Positions 1 to 10,091 of a DNA stretch of 64,000 nt are shown here, piece by piece. Source of the stretch: Ectopseudomonas khazarica. Lineage in GTDB: Bacteria; Pseudomonadota; Gammaproteobacteria; Pseudomonadales; Pseudomonadaceae. The notes beneath the pieces were generated by a model that was not told the DNA's origin, ran no database searches, and saw only the letters and a program-made list of their open reading frames with translations. Location of the stretch: assembly GCF_004521985.1 (NCBI RefSeq), contig NZ_SBHZ01000005.1:248001-312000 (forward strand), written 5' to 3'. Position numbers and translations under genes: made by a program. Within the stretch, counting starts at the first letter, position 1; the number at the start of each line of letters is the position of its first letter.

Positions 1-259
1 GACCGCCAAGGAGCAGGGCTACGACATCAGCTGGCCGGTGATTCGCGGCTTCTACATGGGCCCGCAGGTCAGCGACGAGCAGTTCGCCTGGTGGCAGGGC
101 CAGTTCGAGAAGATGCTGGCACGTGACGACTTCGCCGCCCTGCGCGAACAACGTGACCTGTTCCCGCTGTCGCTGACCGGCGACGAGCTCAACGCCTTCG
201 TGCTCAAGCAAGTGCAGGACTACAAGGCCCTGGCCGGCGAATTCGGCCTGGTCCAGTAA
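1..259 (+). CDS. tctC: Tripartite tricarboxylate transporter substrate-binding protein, C-terminal end (partial)
   Basis: The window opens inside a gene read from base 2 and ending at the TAA at 257-259. About 85 residues remain, rich in the aromatic and charged residues usual at the end of TctC-type periplasmic binding proteins (GFYMGP, then W-W-x-G-Q-F-E-K-M). The assignment rests mainly on the two downstream genes, TctB and TctA, which in this family follow a TctC gene. TctC would bind the carboxylate substrate in the periplasm and deliver it to TctAB. The start, signal peptide and ligand pocket lie outside the window, so the substrate cannot be guessed. Confidence 0.8.
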   Translation, partial: TAKEQGYDISWPVIRGFYMGPQVSDEQFAWWQGQFEKMLARDDFAALREQRDLFPLSLTGDELNAFVLKQVQDYKALAGEFGLVQ

Positions 260-361
260 CACGCCTGTGCAATCCGCGCCCTGCCGAGGGCGGCGCTGAG
301 CACCCCACCCGGGTCGTGTTCGGCGCTGCCCTCCGGCCTGGCGCTTCCGAGGTAAATCACC

Positions 362-805
362 ATGTACGTTCGCCTGTTCTCCGCGGTCTGGCTGCTTCTG
401 TGTGCCTGGCTCGCCGTCATTGCCTGGGGCTTCCAGGCGCCTTTCGCCTATGACCCGGTCGGCCCGCGGGCCTACCCGCTGCTGCTGCTGGCCCTGATGG
501 GTGTCGGCAGCCTGTGGCTGGTGTTCAAGCCGGGCATGCTCGAACAACGCCTGGACCTTCCCACGGCGCTGCGCAGCGCGCTGTGCGTGGTGGTTCTGCT
601 GGCCTATGCGCTGACCTTCGAGCCGCTCGGCTTCGTCATCAGCACCAGCCTGGCCACCTTTGCCCTGGGCCTGCTGTTCACCGGCCGCCCGCTGCCCTGC
701 GCGGTCAGCGCGGTAGCGATGGGCGTGCTGCTGTACGTGTTGTTCGATCTGCTGCTGGACGTGCCCCTGCCGCTCGGCCTGCTTGAAGCCTTCGTGGAGA
801 GCTGA
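362..805 (+). CDS. tctB: Tripartite tricarboxylate transporter small membrane subunit TctB
   Basis: A 147-residue hydrophobic protein with about four membrane segments, the size expected for TctB. Subunits of this type form the small membrane part of the TctABC secondary carboxylate transporter. The ATG at 362 is preceded by GAGGT at a good distance. It lies 102 bases after the TctC-like gene and its stop sits one base before the tctA start, so the three genes are almost certainly one operon. TctB sequences diverge strongly, so the call leans on size, hydrophobicity and position between TctC and TctA. Confidence 0.87.
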   Translation: MYVRLFSAVWLLLCAWLAVIAWGFQAPFAYDPVGPRAYPLLLLALMGVGSLWLVFKPGMLEQRLDLPTALRSALCVVVLLAYALTFEPLGFVISTSLATFALGLLFTGRPLPCAVSAVAMGVLLYVLFDLLLDVPLPLGLLEAFVES

Positions 806-806
806 A

Positions 807-2327
807 ATGGAAACCCTTAACTTCCTGATGCAGGGCTTCGGTGTCGCCACGCGCCCGGACAACCTGCTGGTGGCGCTGTTCGGCGCCTTCGTCGGCACCG
901 TGGTCGGCCTGCTGCCGGGCCTCGGCCCGATCAACGGCGTGGCCCTGCTGCTGCCGCTGGCGTTCGCCCTCGGCCTGCCGCCGGAAACCGCACTGATTCT
1001 GCTCGCCGCCGTCTACCTGGGCTGCGAGTACGGCGGGCGTATCTCCGCCATCCTGCTCAACGTGCCGGGCGACGCCGCGGCCATCATGACCACCCTCGAC
1101 GGCTACCCGCTGGCGCGTCAGGGCAAGGCGGGCATCGCCCTGTCGCTGTCGGCGGTCAGCTCCTTCATCGGCAGCATCGTCGCCACCTGCGGCGTGGTGC
1201 TGTTCGCGCCGCTGCTGGCGAAGTGGGCCGTGGCCTTCGGCCCCGCCGAATACTTCGTGCTGATGGTGTTCGCCATCGCCTGCCTCGGCGGCATGGTCGG
1301 CGACAAGCCGGTCAAGACCCTGATGGCCGCCCTGATCGGCCTGGCCCTGGCCACGGTCGGCGTGGACTCGACCACCGGCGTCTATCGCTTCACCTTCGAC
1401 AGCGTCAGCCTGTCCGACGGCATCCAGTTCGTCATCGTGGTGATCGGTTTCTTCAGCGTCAGCGAGGTCCTGCTGATGCTGGAGAAGACCCACGGCGGGC
1501 AGAAGGCGGTCAAGGCCAGCGGCCGCCTGCTGTTCAACTTCAAGGAGTTCTGCCAGACCTTCTGGACCATGATCCGCAGCGCCCTGGCCGGCTTCGTCAT
1601 CGGCACCCTCCCCGGCGCCGGCGCCACCATCGCCAGCGCCATGACCTACATGACCGAGAAGCGCATGGCCGGCAGCAAGGGCCGCTTCGGTGACGGTGAC
1701 CTGCGTGGCCTGGCAGCCCCGGAGGCCGCCAACAACGCTTCGGCCTGCGGCTCGCTGATCCCCATGCTGACCCTCGGCGTACCGGGCTCGGGCACCACGG
1801 CGGTGATGATCGGCGCCCTGACCCTGTACAACATCACGCCCGGCCCGCTGCTGTTCGAACAGCAGCCCGACGTGGTCTGGGGCCTGATCGCCTCGCTGTT
1901 CATCGGCAACGTCATCCTGCTGGTGATGAACATCCCGCTGGTCGGCCTGTTCTCGCGCATGCTCAGCGTGCCGAACTGGGTGCTGGTGCCGGCGATCACC
2001 GTGGTCAGCATGGTCGGCGTCTACGCCGTGCACAGCACCACCTTCGACCTGGTGCTGATGATCCTCCTCGGCGTGTTCGGCTACATCCTGCGCAAGCTCG
2101 ACTTCCCGCTCTCGGCGCTGATCCTCGGCTTCGTCCTCGGCGAGCTGATGGAGGACAACCTGCGCCGCGCGCTGTCGATCTCGGCCGGCGACCTGGGCAT
2201 TCTCTGGGGCAGCCCGATCACCCTGGTGCTCTGGGCACTGGTCGCGCTGATGCTGGCGTTGCCGGGCATCCGCTGGGTGCGTCGTCGCCAACAGATCAAG
2301 GCCGGGGCTGATGCCGCTGCCGCGTGA
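807..2327 (+). CDS. tctA: Tripartite tricarboxylate transporter large permease TctA
   Basis: A 506-residue polytopic permease. It carries the family's conserved N-terminal blocks: a G-L-L-P-G-L-G-P-I-N-G run near residue 40, then GGRISAILLNVPGD, and a second conserved block around PEAANNASACGSLIPML. This is the large membrane subunit that moves tricarboxylates or similar acids using the ion gradient. The ATG at 807 was chosen over an upstream in-frame TTG because it follows the tctB stop directly and the protein then starts METLNFL, typical of TctA. Its 3' end overlaps the next gene by 17 bases. Confidence 0.95.
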   Translation: METLNFLMQGFGVATRPDNLLVALFGAFVGTVVGLLPGLGPINGVALLLPLAFALGLPPETALILLAAVYLGCEYGGRISAILLNVPGDAAAIMTTLDGYPLARQGKAGIALSLSAVSSFIGSIVATCGVVLFAPLLAKWAVAFGPAEYFVLMVFAIACLGGMVGDKPVKTLMAALIGLALATVGVDSTTGVYRFTFDSVSLSDGIQFVIVVIGFFSVSEVLLMLEKTHGGQKAVKASGRLLFNFKEFCQTFWTMIRSALAGFVIGTLPGAGATIASAMTYMTEKRMAGSKGRFGDGDLRGLAAPEAANNASACGSLIPMLTLGVPGSGTTAVMIGALTLYNITPGPLLFEQQPDVVWGLIASLFIGNVILLVMNIPLVGLFSRMLSVPNWVLVPAITVVSMVGVYAVHSTTFDLVLMILLGVFGYILRKLDFPLSALILGFVLGELMEDNLRRALSISAGDLGILWGSPITLVLWALVALMLALPGIRWVRRRQQIKAGADAAAA

Positions 2328-3333
2328 TCTCTGGGTAACGCCGCTGGCCGGTGCGGTCGGCGGCTACCTGGCCAGCCTCGCCGGCTGGCCCCTGCCCTGG
2401 ATGGTCGGCTCGCTGCTCGCGGTGATCGCCCTGCGCTGCCTGACCAACCGCGCCTTCAGCGAACTCCCCGGTGGCCGCAAGACCGGCCAATGGCTGGTCG
2501 CCAGCGGCATCGGCCTGCACTTCACCAGCGAAGTGCTGGAGCAGGTGCTCAGCCATCTGCCGATCATAGTCATGGGTGCCTTCGGCACGCTCCTGCTCAG
2601 CCTCATCGGCATCGCCATCCTCCGTCGTGCCGGCGTCGACCGCGCCACCGCGTTCTTCGCCAGCATGCCGGGCGGGGCCAGCGAGATGGTCAACCTGGCC
2701 CTGCGCCACGACGCCCAACCGGCACGGGTGGCCGCGGCGCACAGCCTGCGCCTGCTGCTGGTGGTCCTGCTGATTCCGGCGCTGTTCACCTGGGGCCTGC
2801 CCGCTGTCAGTGCACCGGCGCGCGCGCCAGTGGACTGGACCTGGCTGATCGTCCTGCTCGCCGCCGGCGCGGTGCTGGCCCTGGGCTGGGGGCGCCTGAA
2901 GCAACCCAACCCCTGGATGCTTGGCCCGCTGACCGCCTGCGCCGTGGCCAGCGCCACCTTCGACCTGCACCTGGGCCTGCCGCCAGGCCTCGGCCAGCTC
3001 GGTCAGTGGCTGATCGGCAGCGCGCTGGGCTGTCATTTCGACCGTGCCTTCTTCCGCAGCGCTCCCGGTTTCCTGGCCCGCGTACTGCTGTTCACCCTGC
3101 TGGCGATGCTGGTCGCCGCTGCGCTGGGTGAAGGGCTCGGCTGGCTGGCCGGCGAGGATCACCTGTCACTGATGCTGGGCATGATGCCTGGCGGCATCAC
3201 CGAGCTGTGTCTGACTGCCGAGGCCCTGCAGCTCTCGGTGGCACTGGTCACCGCGCTGCAGGTATTGCGGCTGTTTCTGGTGATGTTTCTCGCCGAGCCG
3301 CTGTTCAAGCTCTGGTGCAAGCGCCACGTCTAG
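2311..3333 (+). CDS. AbrB family (AmoA-like) integral membrane protein
   Basis: A 340-residue membrane protein of the AbrB/AmoA family, once annotated as ammonia monooxygenase or putative regulator. The family's internal duplication is visible: MPGGASEM near residue 116 and MPGGITEL near residue 290 occupy equivalent places in the two halves. It overlaps tctA by 17 bases, so it is translationally coupled to the Tct transporter and probably serves the same uptake function. Fusion or linkage of AbrB-type membrane domains to Tct genes is common, but the molecular role is not established. Confidence 0.85.
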   Translation: MPLPRDLWVTPLAGAVGGYLASLAGWPLPWMVGSLLAVIALRCLTNRAFSELPGGRKTGQWLVASGIGLHFTSEVLEQVLSHLPIIVMGAFGTLLLSLIGIAILRRAGVDRATAFFASMPGGASEMVNLALRHDAQPARVAAAHSLRLLLVVLLIPALFTWGLPAVSAPARAPVDWTWLIVLLAAGAVLALGWGRLKQPNPWMLGPLTACAVASATFDLHLGLPPGLGQLGQWLIGSALGCHFDRAFFRSAPGFLARVLLFTLLAMLVAAALGEGLGWLAGEDHLSLMLGMMPGGITELCLTAEALQLSVALVTALQVLRLFLVMFLAEPLFKLWCKRHV

Positions 3334-3384
3334 CCCGTGGTGCTTGCACTGCCGCTTCGCCCAAGTGGCTGCCCCGGCGCCCCG

Positions 3385-4281
3385 CTACCACTGCAGGTGC
3401 AGCTGGCTGTCGAACGTACGGGGCTGACCACTGAGCGGGTCGACGAAACGCAGACCACGGGCCAGCAGCTTGAGCGGCTGGCTGTAGTCATCCGCCTGGT
3501 GGCGCGACTCCAGCAGGTGCGGATAGAAGTCGTCGCCAACGATGGGCGCGCCCAGTCCGGCCAGGTGCACCCGCAGCTGATGCTTGCGCCCGGTGACCGG
3601 AGACAGGCCGTAGCGCCATAGCGCGCCACGGCGCTCGAGCACCTCGATCCGCGTTTCGCTGTTGGCCTCGCCGGCGACCTCCTGCATGCGGAAGAAGGGC
3701 TCGCCGGCGACCATCCGCGAACGGTGCACACAGGGGAACTGCAGATCGGTCAGCGCCGGGGCAATGGCCTCGTAGCGCTTCTCCACCTGTCGCTCGCGAA
3801 ACAGCGCCTGATACAGCCCGCGGCTGGCCGGGTCTACCGAGAACAGCACCAGGCCGGCGGTCAGCCGGTCGATGCGGTGGATCGGCACCAGGTCAGGATT
3901 GCCGGTGCGCCTGATCAGGCGTGCCAGCAGGGTCTGCTCGACATACTCGCCAGCCGGCATCACGGGCAGGAAATGCGGCTTGTCGGCGACCAGCAGGTGC
4001 TCGTCCTGCCACAGCACCTGCTCTTCGAAGGGAATCGGCGTCTCGTTCGGCACCTCACGGAAGTAGCGCACCTTGAGGCCGGCGCGATAGGGATGCTCGG
4101 CATCGATGGGCTTGCCTTCGCCATCCAGCACGCGGCCACGCGCCATGCGCTGCAGCCACACCGCCCGCTCGATGGCGGGAAAGTGCGCGCACAGGCAGTC
4201 GAGCACCGTCGCCCAGTCGCCCTGGGGCAGGTGAAGCGTACTGGGGCGCATGGCAGGGCTGGGCATTACGGGGGCTCGCAT
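3385..4281 (-). CDS. RluA family RNA pseudouridine synthase
   Basis: A 298-residue protein that should isomerise a uridine in rRNA or tRNA to pseudouridine. The catalytic block reads HRIDRLTAGLVLFS with the active-site aspartate at residue 138, and a later GRKHQLRVHLAGLG block matches the conserved family C-terminal motif. Unlike RluC and RluD there is no obvious N-terminal S4 domain. It converges on the AbrB-type gene. The ATG at 4281 is used, but in-frame ATGs at 4266 and 4251 are possible because no Shine-Dalgarno sequence distinguishes them. The target nucleotide cannot be predicted. Confidence 0.9.
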   Translation of the reverse strand: MRAPVMPSPAMRPSTLHLPQGDWATVLDCLCAHFPAIERAVWLQRMARGRVLDGEGKPIDAEHPYRAGLKVRYFREVPNETPIPFEEQVLWQDEHLLVADKPHFLPVMPAGEYVEQTLLARLIRRTGNPDLVPIHRIDRLTAGLVLFSVDPASRGLYQALFRERQVEKRYEAIAPALTDLQFPCVHRSRMVAGEPFFRMQEVAGEANSETRIEVLERRGALWRYGLSPVTGRKHQLRVHLAGLGAPIVGDDFYPHLLESRHQADDYSQPLKLLARGLRFVDPLSGQPRTFDSQLHLQW

Positions 4282-4389
4282 CGGTCCGGATGCGGCGAAT
4301 TAGGCCGCAGTCACCGCGTTCAGTCAAAGCAAACGGCTTGAGCCGGCGTCACGCTGTAGCTATGGTGGCCGCTTCGCTTCGGAGGCCTC

Positions 4390-5058
4390 ATGTCCATCAC
4401 CCGTTCCCTGCTCAGCAGCATCGCCCTACTCCCGCTTCTGACCGCCTGCCAGGTCTACACCGGCAAGCCGGAAGGCCCGCCACCGGCCACCCGCTTGCAG
4501 GGCCAGGTACAACTGGAAAACGGCCAGCTGCTGTTCAGCCCCTGCCAGGAACAGCGCCGCTTCCTCCTGGTCGACGGCGGCAACACCGACATCGAGCGTG
4601 AAGCCAGGCAGCTCGCTGGCGACCAGGGAGAGCTGTTCGCCGACCTGGCCGGCCAGCTGGGCGGCAGCCAGGGCCAAGGCAACGATGGCCGCTTCGAGGT
4701 CAGCCAGCTCTACCGCCTGCAGGGTGAAGGCCATGGCTGCGACGACCTCAACTTCAAGCGCCTGACCCTGCGCGCCAGCGGCAACGAGCCGTTCTGGCAA
4801 CTGGAGGTCGGCAGCAAGGGCCTGGTGCTCAACCGTCCCGAGCATGAGCCACTGGCCCTGCCCTACCTGGAAGAACAGCTGCCGGAAGGCCGTCTCAACT
4901 TCAGCAGCGAGGCCAACGGCCAGCGCCTCGAGCTGTGGGTCGCGCCGCAGCGCTGCGTCGACGGCATGAGCGGTGCGGTGAACCACCTCAGCGCGGAACT
5001 GCGCCTGGACGGCCAGGTACTGCGTGGCTGCGCGCACTTCGGCGCCATGCGCAACTGA
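4390..5058 (+). CDS. COG3650-type putative lipoprotein
   Basis: A 222-residue exported protein. The N-terminus is a lipoprotein signal ending in the lipobox LLTAC, so the mature protein would begin at the cysteine near residue 19 and be membrane anchored. A GGAGG stands four bases before the ATG at 4390. The second half contains ASGNEPFWQLEV and ends with a C-x-D-G-M-S block followed by LRGCAHFG, features of the COG3650/META-like uncharacterised family. The two late cysteines could form a disulfide. No function is known. Confidence 0.75.
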   Translation: MSITRSLLSSIALLPLLTACQVYTGKPEGPPPATRLQGQVQLENGQLLFSPCQEQRRFLLVDGGNTDIEREARQLAGDQGELFADLAGQLGGSQGQGNDGRFEVSQLYRLQGEGHGCDDLNFKRLTLRASGNEPFWQLEVGSKGLVLNRPEHEPLALPYLEEQLPEGRLNFSSEANGQRLELWVAPQRCVDGMSGAVNHLSAELRLDGQVLRGCAHFGAMRN

Positions 5059-5205
5059 TCGCACCGCCTGCGGCACGGATGCTGACGGCTGAGCGCAGGT
5101 CCTGGCTCAGCCGACAGCCCGTGTGATCTTTTGCCACAATCGAAAGCAGGCGCCCCCCGCTCCCTCCGCCTAAGCTCAAGGCAGCATCGCAGGAAGGAGA
5201 CCACC

Positions 5206-6225
<1,020 letters not shown>

Positions 6226-6355
6226 ACGTCGCAGCGGCGCTTGCGCCGCTGCGTCCATGGCGTTGCCGGGCGACGACCGGCACACGGCGATCCTGTACAA
6301 TCGCCGCCCTCGTTACCCCCTGCCGGATCACCACCGGCCCTGCTGGATACCTGCC

Positions 6356-7972
6356 ATGATTCGTCTCACCGAACTGAAACTGCCCCTCGACCACGCCGAC
6401 GACGCCCTGCGCCCGGCCATCGTCCAGCGCCTGGGCATCGCCGATGGCGAGCTGCTCGCCTTCACCGTGTTCAAGCGCAGCTACGATGCCCGCAAGCGTT
6501 TCGGCGACATGCCGTTCATCTACATCGTCGACTGCGAGGTGCAGGACGAAAGCGCCCTGCTCGCCCGCCTCGAAGGTGATCGCCACGTCGGACCGGCACC
6601 GGACATCCGCTACCAGCCCGTCGGCCAGGCGCCTGCCGGTGGCCTCGACGAACGCCCCATCGTGGTCGGTTTCGGCCCCTGCGGCATCTTCGCCGCACTG
6701 ATCCTGGCCCAGGCGGGGCTGCGCCCCATCGTCCTGGAGCGCGGCAAGGAAGTTCGCCAGCGCACCAAGGACACCTGGGGGCTGTGGCGCAAGAACGTGC
6801 TCGACCCGACGTCCAACGTGCAGTTCGGTGAAGGCGGCGCCGGCACCTTCTCCGACGGCAAGCTCTACAGCCAGATCAAGGACCCGAACCATCACGGCCG
6901 CAAGGTGCTGGAAGAGTTCGTCAAGGCCGGCGCGCCGGACGAGATCCTCTACATCAACAAACCGCACATCGGCACCTTCCGCCTTACCGGCGTGGTCGCC
7001 ACCATGCGCGAGGAGATCAAGGCGCTCGGTGGCGAAGTGCGCTTCCAGGAGCGCGTCAGCGACCTGCTGATCGAGGACGAGCAGCTCAGCGGCGTCGTGC
7101 TGGAAAGCGGCGAACAGCTGCGCAGCCGTCATGTGGTGCTGGCCCTCGGTCACAGCTCGCGTGACACCTTCCGCATGCTCCACGCCCGAGGCGTGTTCCT
7201 GGAGGCCAAGCCGTTCTCGGTGGGTTTCCGTATCGAGCACCCGCAGTCACTGATCGACAACGCGCGCCTGGGCAAGTACGCCGGTCACCCGAAGCTCGGC
7301 GCCGCCGACTACAAGCTGGTGCACCACGCCAGCAACGGCCGCGCGGTGTACAGCTTCTGCATGTGCCCGGGCGGCACCGTGGTCGCCGCCACCTCCGAGC
7401 CGGAGCGCGTGGTCACCAACGGCATGAGCCAGTATTCGCGCAACGAACGCAATGCCAATGCCGGCATCGTCGTCGGCATCACCCCGGAGCAGGACTACCC
7501 CGGTGGCCCACTGGCCGGCGTGGAGCTGCAGGAGCGCCTGGAGTCGCACGCCTATGTGCTCGGCGGGCGCAACTACGAGGCCCCCGGGCAGCTGGTCGGC
7601 GACTTCATCAAGGGCACGCCGTCCACCGCGCTGGGTGAGGTGCAGCCGTCCTACAAGCCGGGCGTGCGCCTGGGCGACCTGGCACCGTCGCTGCCGGACT
7701 TCGCCATCGCGGCGATCCGTGAGGCCATCCCCGCCTTCGCCAAGCAGATCAAGGGCTTCGACCTGCATGACGCGGTGCTCACCGGTATCGAGACGCGCAC
7801 CTCCTCCCCCGTGCGCATCACCCGTGGCGCCGACATGCAGAGCCTGAACCTGAAGGGCCTGTATCCGGCCGGTGAAGGCGCCGGCTATGCGGGCGGCATC
7901 CTCTCCGCCGGCGTCGACGGCATCCGGGTCGCCGAGGCCGTGGCCAGGGACATGCTCGGGCTGGAGCGCTGA
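6356..7972 (+). CDS. COG2509 family FAD-dependent oxidoreductase
   Basis: A 538-residue flavoprotein. About 100 N-terminal residues form a small domain (FKRSYDARK is typical), followed by a dinucleotide-binding site VVGFGPCGIFAA at 103-114 and an acidic strand end (VLERG). A closing block GLYPAGEGAGYAGGI with S-A-G-V-D-G resembles the FAD-binding end of HI0933/COG2509 proteins. Orthologues are widespread single-copy genes described only as FAD-dependent dehydrogenases; the substrate is unknown. The ATG at 6356 was chosen because the conserved MIRLTEL start matches; upstream codons in frame look non-coding. Confidence 0.85.
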   Translation: MIRLTELKLPLDHADDALRPAIVQRLGIADGELLAFTVFKRSYDARKRFGDMPFIYIVDCEVQDESALLARLEGDRHVGPAPDIRYQPVGQAPAGGLDERPIVVGFGPCGIFAALILAQAGLRPIVLERGKEVRQRTKDTWGLWRKNVLDPTSNVQFGEGGAGTFSDGKLYSQIKDPNHHGRKVLEEFVKAGAPDEILYINKPHIGTFRLTGVVATMREEIKALGGEVRFQERVSDLLIEDEQLSGVVLESGEQLRSRHVVLALGHSSRDTFRMLHARGVFLEAKPFSVGFRIEHPQSLIDNARLGKYAGHPKLGAADYKLVHHASNGRAVYSFCMCPGGTVVAATSEPERVVTNGMSQYSRNERNANAGIVVGITPEQDYPGGPLAGVELQERLESHAYVLGGRNYEAPGQLVGDFIKGTPSTALGEVQPSYKPGVRLGDLAPSLPDFAIAAIREAIPAFAKQIKGFDLHDAVLTGIETRTSSPVRITRGADMQSLNLKGLYPAGEGAGYAGGILSAGVDGIRVAEAVARDMLGLER

Positions 7973-7990
7973 ACAGGAGCCCGGCCGGAC

Positions 7991-8374
7991 TCAGCCGGGT
8001 GGCCTGAAGCGCAACACCAGCAGGCATGCCGGCAGCGCCAGGACCAGCACGCCGACAGTGACCACCAGCAGGCTGCGCAGCGGCATGCTGGTGAAGAGGT
8101 TGCCCCAGTACAGCGTCCACAGCGACAGGCAGGCGCAGCAGCCGGCCAGGCCACTGCGTCGGCTGCGGCAACTCATCAGCCAGATCGCGTTGAACAGCGC
8201 CAGGGCGGCGAAGAGATACAGCGAATGCTGCAACTGCACGCCGTAGCCGATATCGCGGCGGAGCGTGCCGAGCAGCTGTCGACAGGCCTCGAAGGCGCCG
8301 CTGTAGAGCAGTGCCGCCAGCACCAGCTGCGCGCCGACGAGCAAGGCGATGGCGCCGCCACGCCGCGCGCTCAA
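7991..8374 (-). CDS. Small hydrophobic membrane protein, unknown
   Basis: A 127-residue protein with four predicted membrane segments and cysteine-rich loops (CRSRRSG, GCCACLSLW). The start is inferred as TTG at 8374, overlapping the TGA of the upstream acetyltransferase gene as TTGA, which implies translational coupling. The frame continues upstream for another 460 bases, but that part lies antiframe inside the acetyltransferase gene and is Arg-rich nonsense. It converges on the COG2509 gene with 18 bases between stops. No family is recognised. Confidence 0.6.
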   Translation of the reverse strand: MSARRGGAIALLVGAQLVLAALLYSGAFEACRQLLGTLRRDIGYGVQLQHSLYLFAALALFNAIWLMSCRSRRSGLAGCCACLSLWTLYWGNLFTSMPLRSLLVVTVGVLVLALPACLLVLRFRPPG

Positions 8375-8880
8375 GCGTCTTCGGCGCGCAGGCAACAGAG
8401 GGTCGAGCGGCGCGAACCGTGCGGACGTCGTTGCGGGTCGGCGTAGGTGAGCAACTCGACGAACCCCGCCTTGCGCATCATCCCAGCCGAGGCGGCATTC
8501 TCCTCGTGGCGGTCGATGTAGATGTCGCGCAGCCCATCCTCCAGCAGCCCTTCGACCACGCCACGCAACAGGCGCGAGCCCAGCCCCTGCCCGGCCTGCC
8601 GAGCGTGCACCACGGCCTCGCAGATATAGGCATGCACCTGGCCCGAGCGTGACGGCGGCTGATGCGCGGCGAAGCCATCGGTCAGGCGATGACTGACGAA
8701 GCCTTGCAGCACCCCCTCCTGCTCGGCCAGCAGGGCCCGCGTCGCGCCACCGGCGATGGCTGCCAGGTGGGCGCGCACCTCGGCTTCGGGCAAGTGGTTC
8801 CAGGGGTTCGGTCCATGCTCCAGCAACAGCTCGCACATGGCCTCGATGTCCGCTGCGGTCGCGGCGCGCAACTGCATCAT
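8371..8880 (-). CDS. GNAT family N-acetyltransferase
   Basis: A 169-residue Gcn5-type acetyltransferase. The acetyl-CoA binding motif is visible as VVHARQAGQGLGSRLL in mid-protein, followed by IYIDRHEENAASAGMMRKAGF, the usual last strand-helix unit. It transfers an acetyl group from acetyl-CoA to an unknown amine. A GTG at 8889 is in frame, but the ATG at 8880 is better because GAGGTG then lies six bases upstream as ribosome binding site. It is coupled to the following membrane protein gene. Confidence 0.85.
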   Translation of the reverse strand: MMQLRAATAADIEAMCELLLEHGPNPWNHLPEAEVRAHLAAIAGGATRALLAEQEGVLQGFVSHRLTDGFAAHQPPSRSGQVHAYICEAVVHARQAGQGLGSRLLRGVVEGLLEDGLRDIYIDRHEENAASAGMMRKAGFVELLTYADPQRRPHGSRRSTLCCLRAEDA

Positions 8881-8988
8881 GATGTTCACCTCGCCTGAGT
8901 CAGTGGCCGGCGCCAGGTGCTGCCAGCCAGGGGCTCAGTCTAGGGCCTGCGTGCAAGGGTCTACAGGCACAGTCACGGGTGAAAACTG

Positions 8989-9321
8989 TCACTGCTCCCA
9001 GGGGCGGCCACGGGTCTGCTCGCTCAGGCGCACCTTCTGCTGCAGGGCCGCCTTGGCCAGCATGTGGGCGCTGACCGGCGCGGTGATGAACAGGAACAGG
9101 GTGATGAGCAGCTCATGCAGGCTGATGCCCTGGCCACGCGTCCCGAAGTAGATCAGCGATGCGATGACCATGCCGCCCACGCCCATGGTGGTGGCCTTGG
9201 TCGGCCCATGCAGGCGCATGAAGAAGTCCGGCAGGCGGTACAGGCCGATGGCGCCGACCAGGGCGAACAGGCTGCCGAGCAGCAGAAACAGGGCGACCAG
9301 GCCCTCGATCCAAGCGTTCAT
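8989..9321 (-). CDS. shaG: Na+/H+ (Mrp/Sha) antiporter subunit G
   Basis: A 110-residue membrane protein, last gene of the antiporter operon. It matches MrpG/PhaG in size and in the motif FALVGAIGLYRLPDFFMRLHGPTKATTMG. The protein is one of the small subunits required for assembly or activity of the large cation/proton antiporter in the inner membrane. It follows shaF by 12 bases. The cytoplasmic C-terminal tail is short and basic. Confidence 0.93.
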   Translation of the reverse strand: MNAWIEGLVALFLLLGSLFALVGAIGLYRLPDFFMRLHGPTKATTMGVGGMVIASLIYFGTRGQGISLHELLITLFLFITAPVSAHMLAKAALQQKVRLSEQTRGRPWEQ

Positions 9322-9333
9322 GCTGTCTCTCCT

Positions 9334-9603
9334 CTACTCGATGATGTCGCCGCGCAGCAGGTACTTGGCCACTGCCACGGTGCCGATGAAGCCCATCACC
9401 GCGATCAGCAGCGCCGCTTCGAAATACAGGTCCGAGCCCAGCCAGATGCCGAACAGCACCAGCAGGGCGATGGCGTTGATGTACAGGGTGTCCAGCGCCA
9501 GGATGCGATCGGGCATGTCCGGCCCCTTGATCAGGCGGGCCAGGGTCAACACCAGTGCCAGGCCCATGATGGCCAGGCAGATCGGAATCACGTACGCGAG
9601 CAT
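9334..9603 (-). CDS. shaF: Na+/H+ (Mrp/Sha) antiporter subunit F
   Basis: An 89-residue protein with three membrane segments, matching MrpF/PhaF. The conserved block LARLIKGPDMPDRILALDTLY lies between segments one and two. It overlaps the end of shaE by 16 bases, so translation is coupled. It acts as a small structural subunit of the antiporter complex in the inner membrane. Confidence 0.93.
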   Translation of the reverse strand: MLAYVIPICLAIMGLALVLTLARLIKGPDMPDRILALDTLYINAIALLVLFGIWLGSDLYFEAALLIAVMGFIGTVAVAKYLLRGDIIE

Positions 9604-10091
9604 GCGAACACCTCCAGCAGTGGTGCTTCGTAACGGGTCTGGATGCTGCGCACCAGCGCGGCTTCGTCATCCACGTTGAGGCCGTGGATCAGCAACGTGC
9701 GCTTGTCATCGCTGAGGTCGGCGGAGACCGTTCCGGGCGTCAGCGAGACGATGCTGGCGAGCATGGTCAGCGCCAGCTCGTCGTCCAGCTTCAGGGGCAC
9801 CTCGACGAACGCCGGACGCATGCGGCTGGCCGGGCCGAGAATCAGCTTGGCCACTTCCAGGTTGGCGACGACGATGTCACCCAGCACGCGCAGCAGGAAC
9901 AGGCACAGCTTGACCGGCTTGCGCACCTGCGGCGGGTTGATCCAGAACACCTGGCTGACCAGCGGAATCAGCCAGCCGAGGAAGGCCCCCAGCAGCCAGT
10001 GGCCGAAGCTGAAGTCGTTGACCAGCAGCAGCCAGACACCGAGCAGGCACAGGCTCAGCAGAGGATGGGGCAGCCAGCGACGCCCGTTCAT
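9588..10091 (-). CDS. shaE: Na+/H+ (Mrp/Sha) antiporter subunit E
   Basis: A 167-residue protein of the MrpE/PhaE family. Two N-terminal membrane segments are followed by a cytoplasmic domain with the motif SIVSLTPGTVSADLS, highly typical of MrpE, and HGLNVDDE. It overlaps shaD by four bases (start at 10091, shaD stop at 10088). MrpE helps assemble the antiporter and is located in the inner membrane. Confidence 0.94.
   Translation of the reverse strand: MNGRRWLPHPLLSLCLLGVWLLLVNDFSFGHWLLGAFLGWLIPLVSQVFWINPPQVRKPVKLCLFLLRVLGDIVVANLEVAKLILGPASRMRPAFVEVPLKLDDELALTMLASIVSLTPGTVSADLSDDKRTLLIHGLNVDDEAALVRSIQTRYEAPLLEVFACSRT

Noticed and set aside
705..2291. 528-codon minus-strand frame opposite tctA
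   Set aside because: Antisense shadow with repetitive Gln/His/Asp composition.
7991..8836. 281-codon membrane protein
   Set aside because: Only the last 127 codons look coding; the earlier part overlaps the acetyltransferase gene out of frame.
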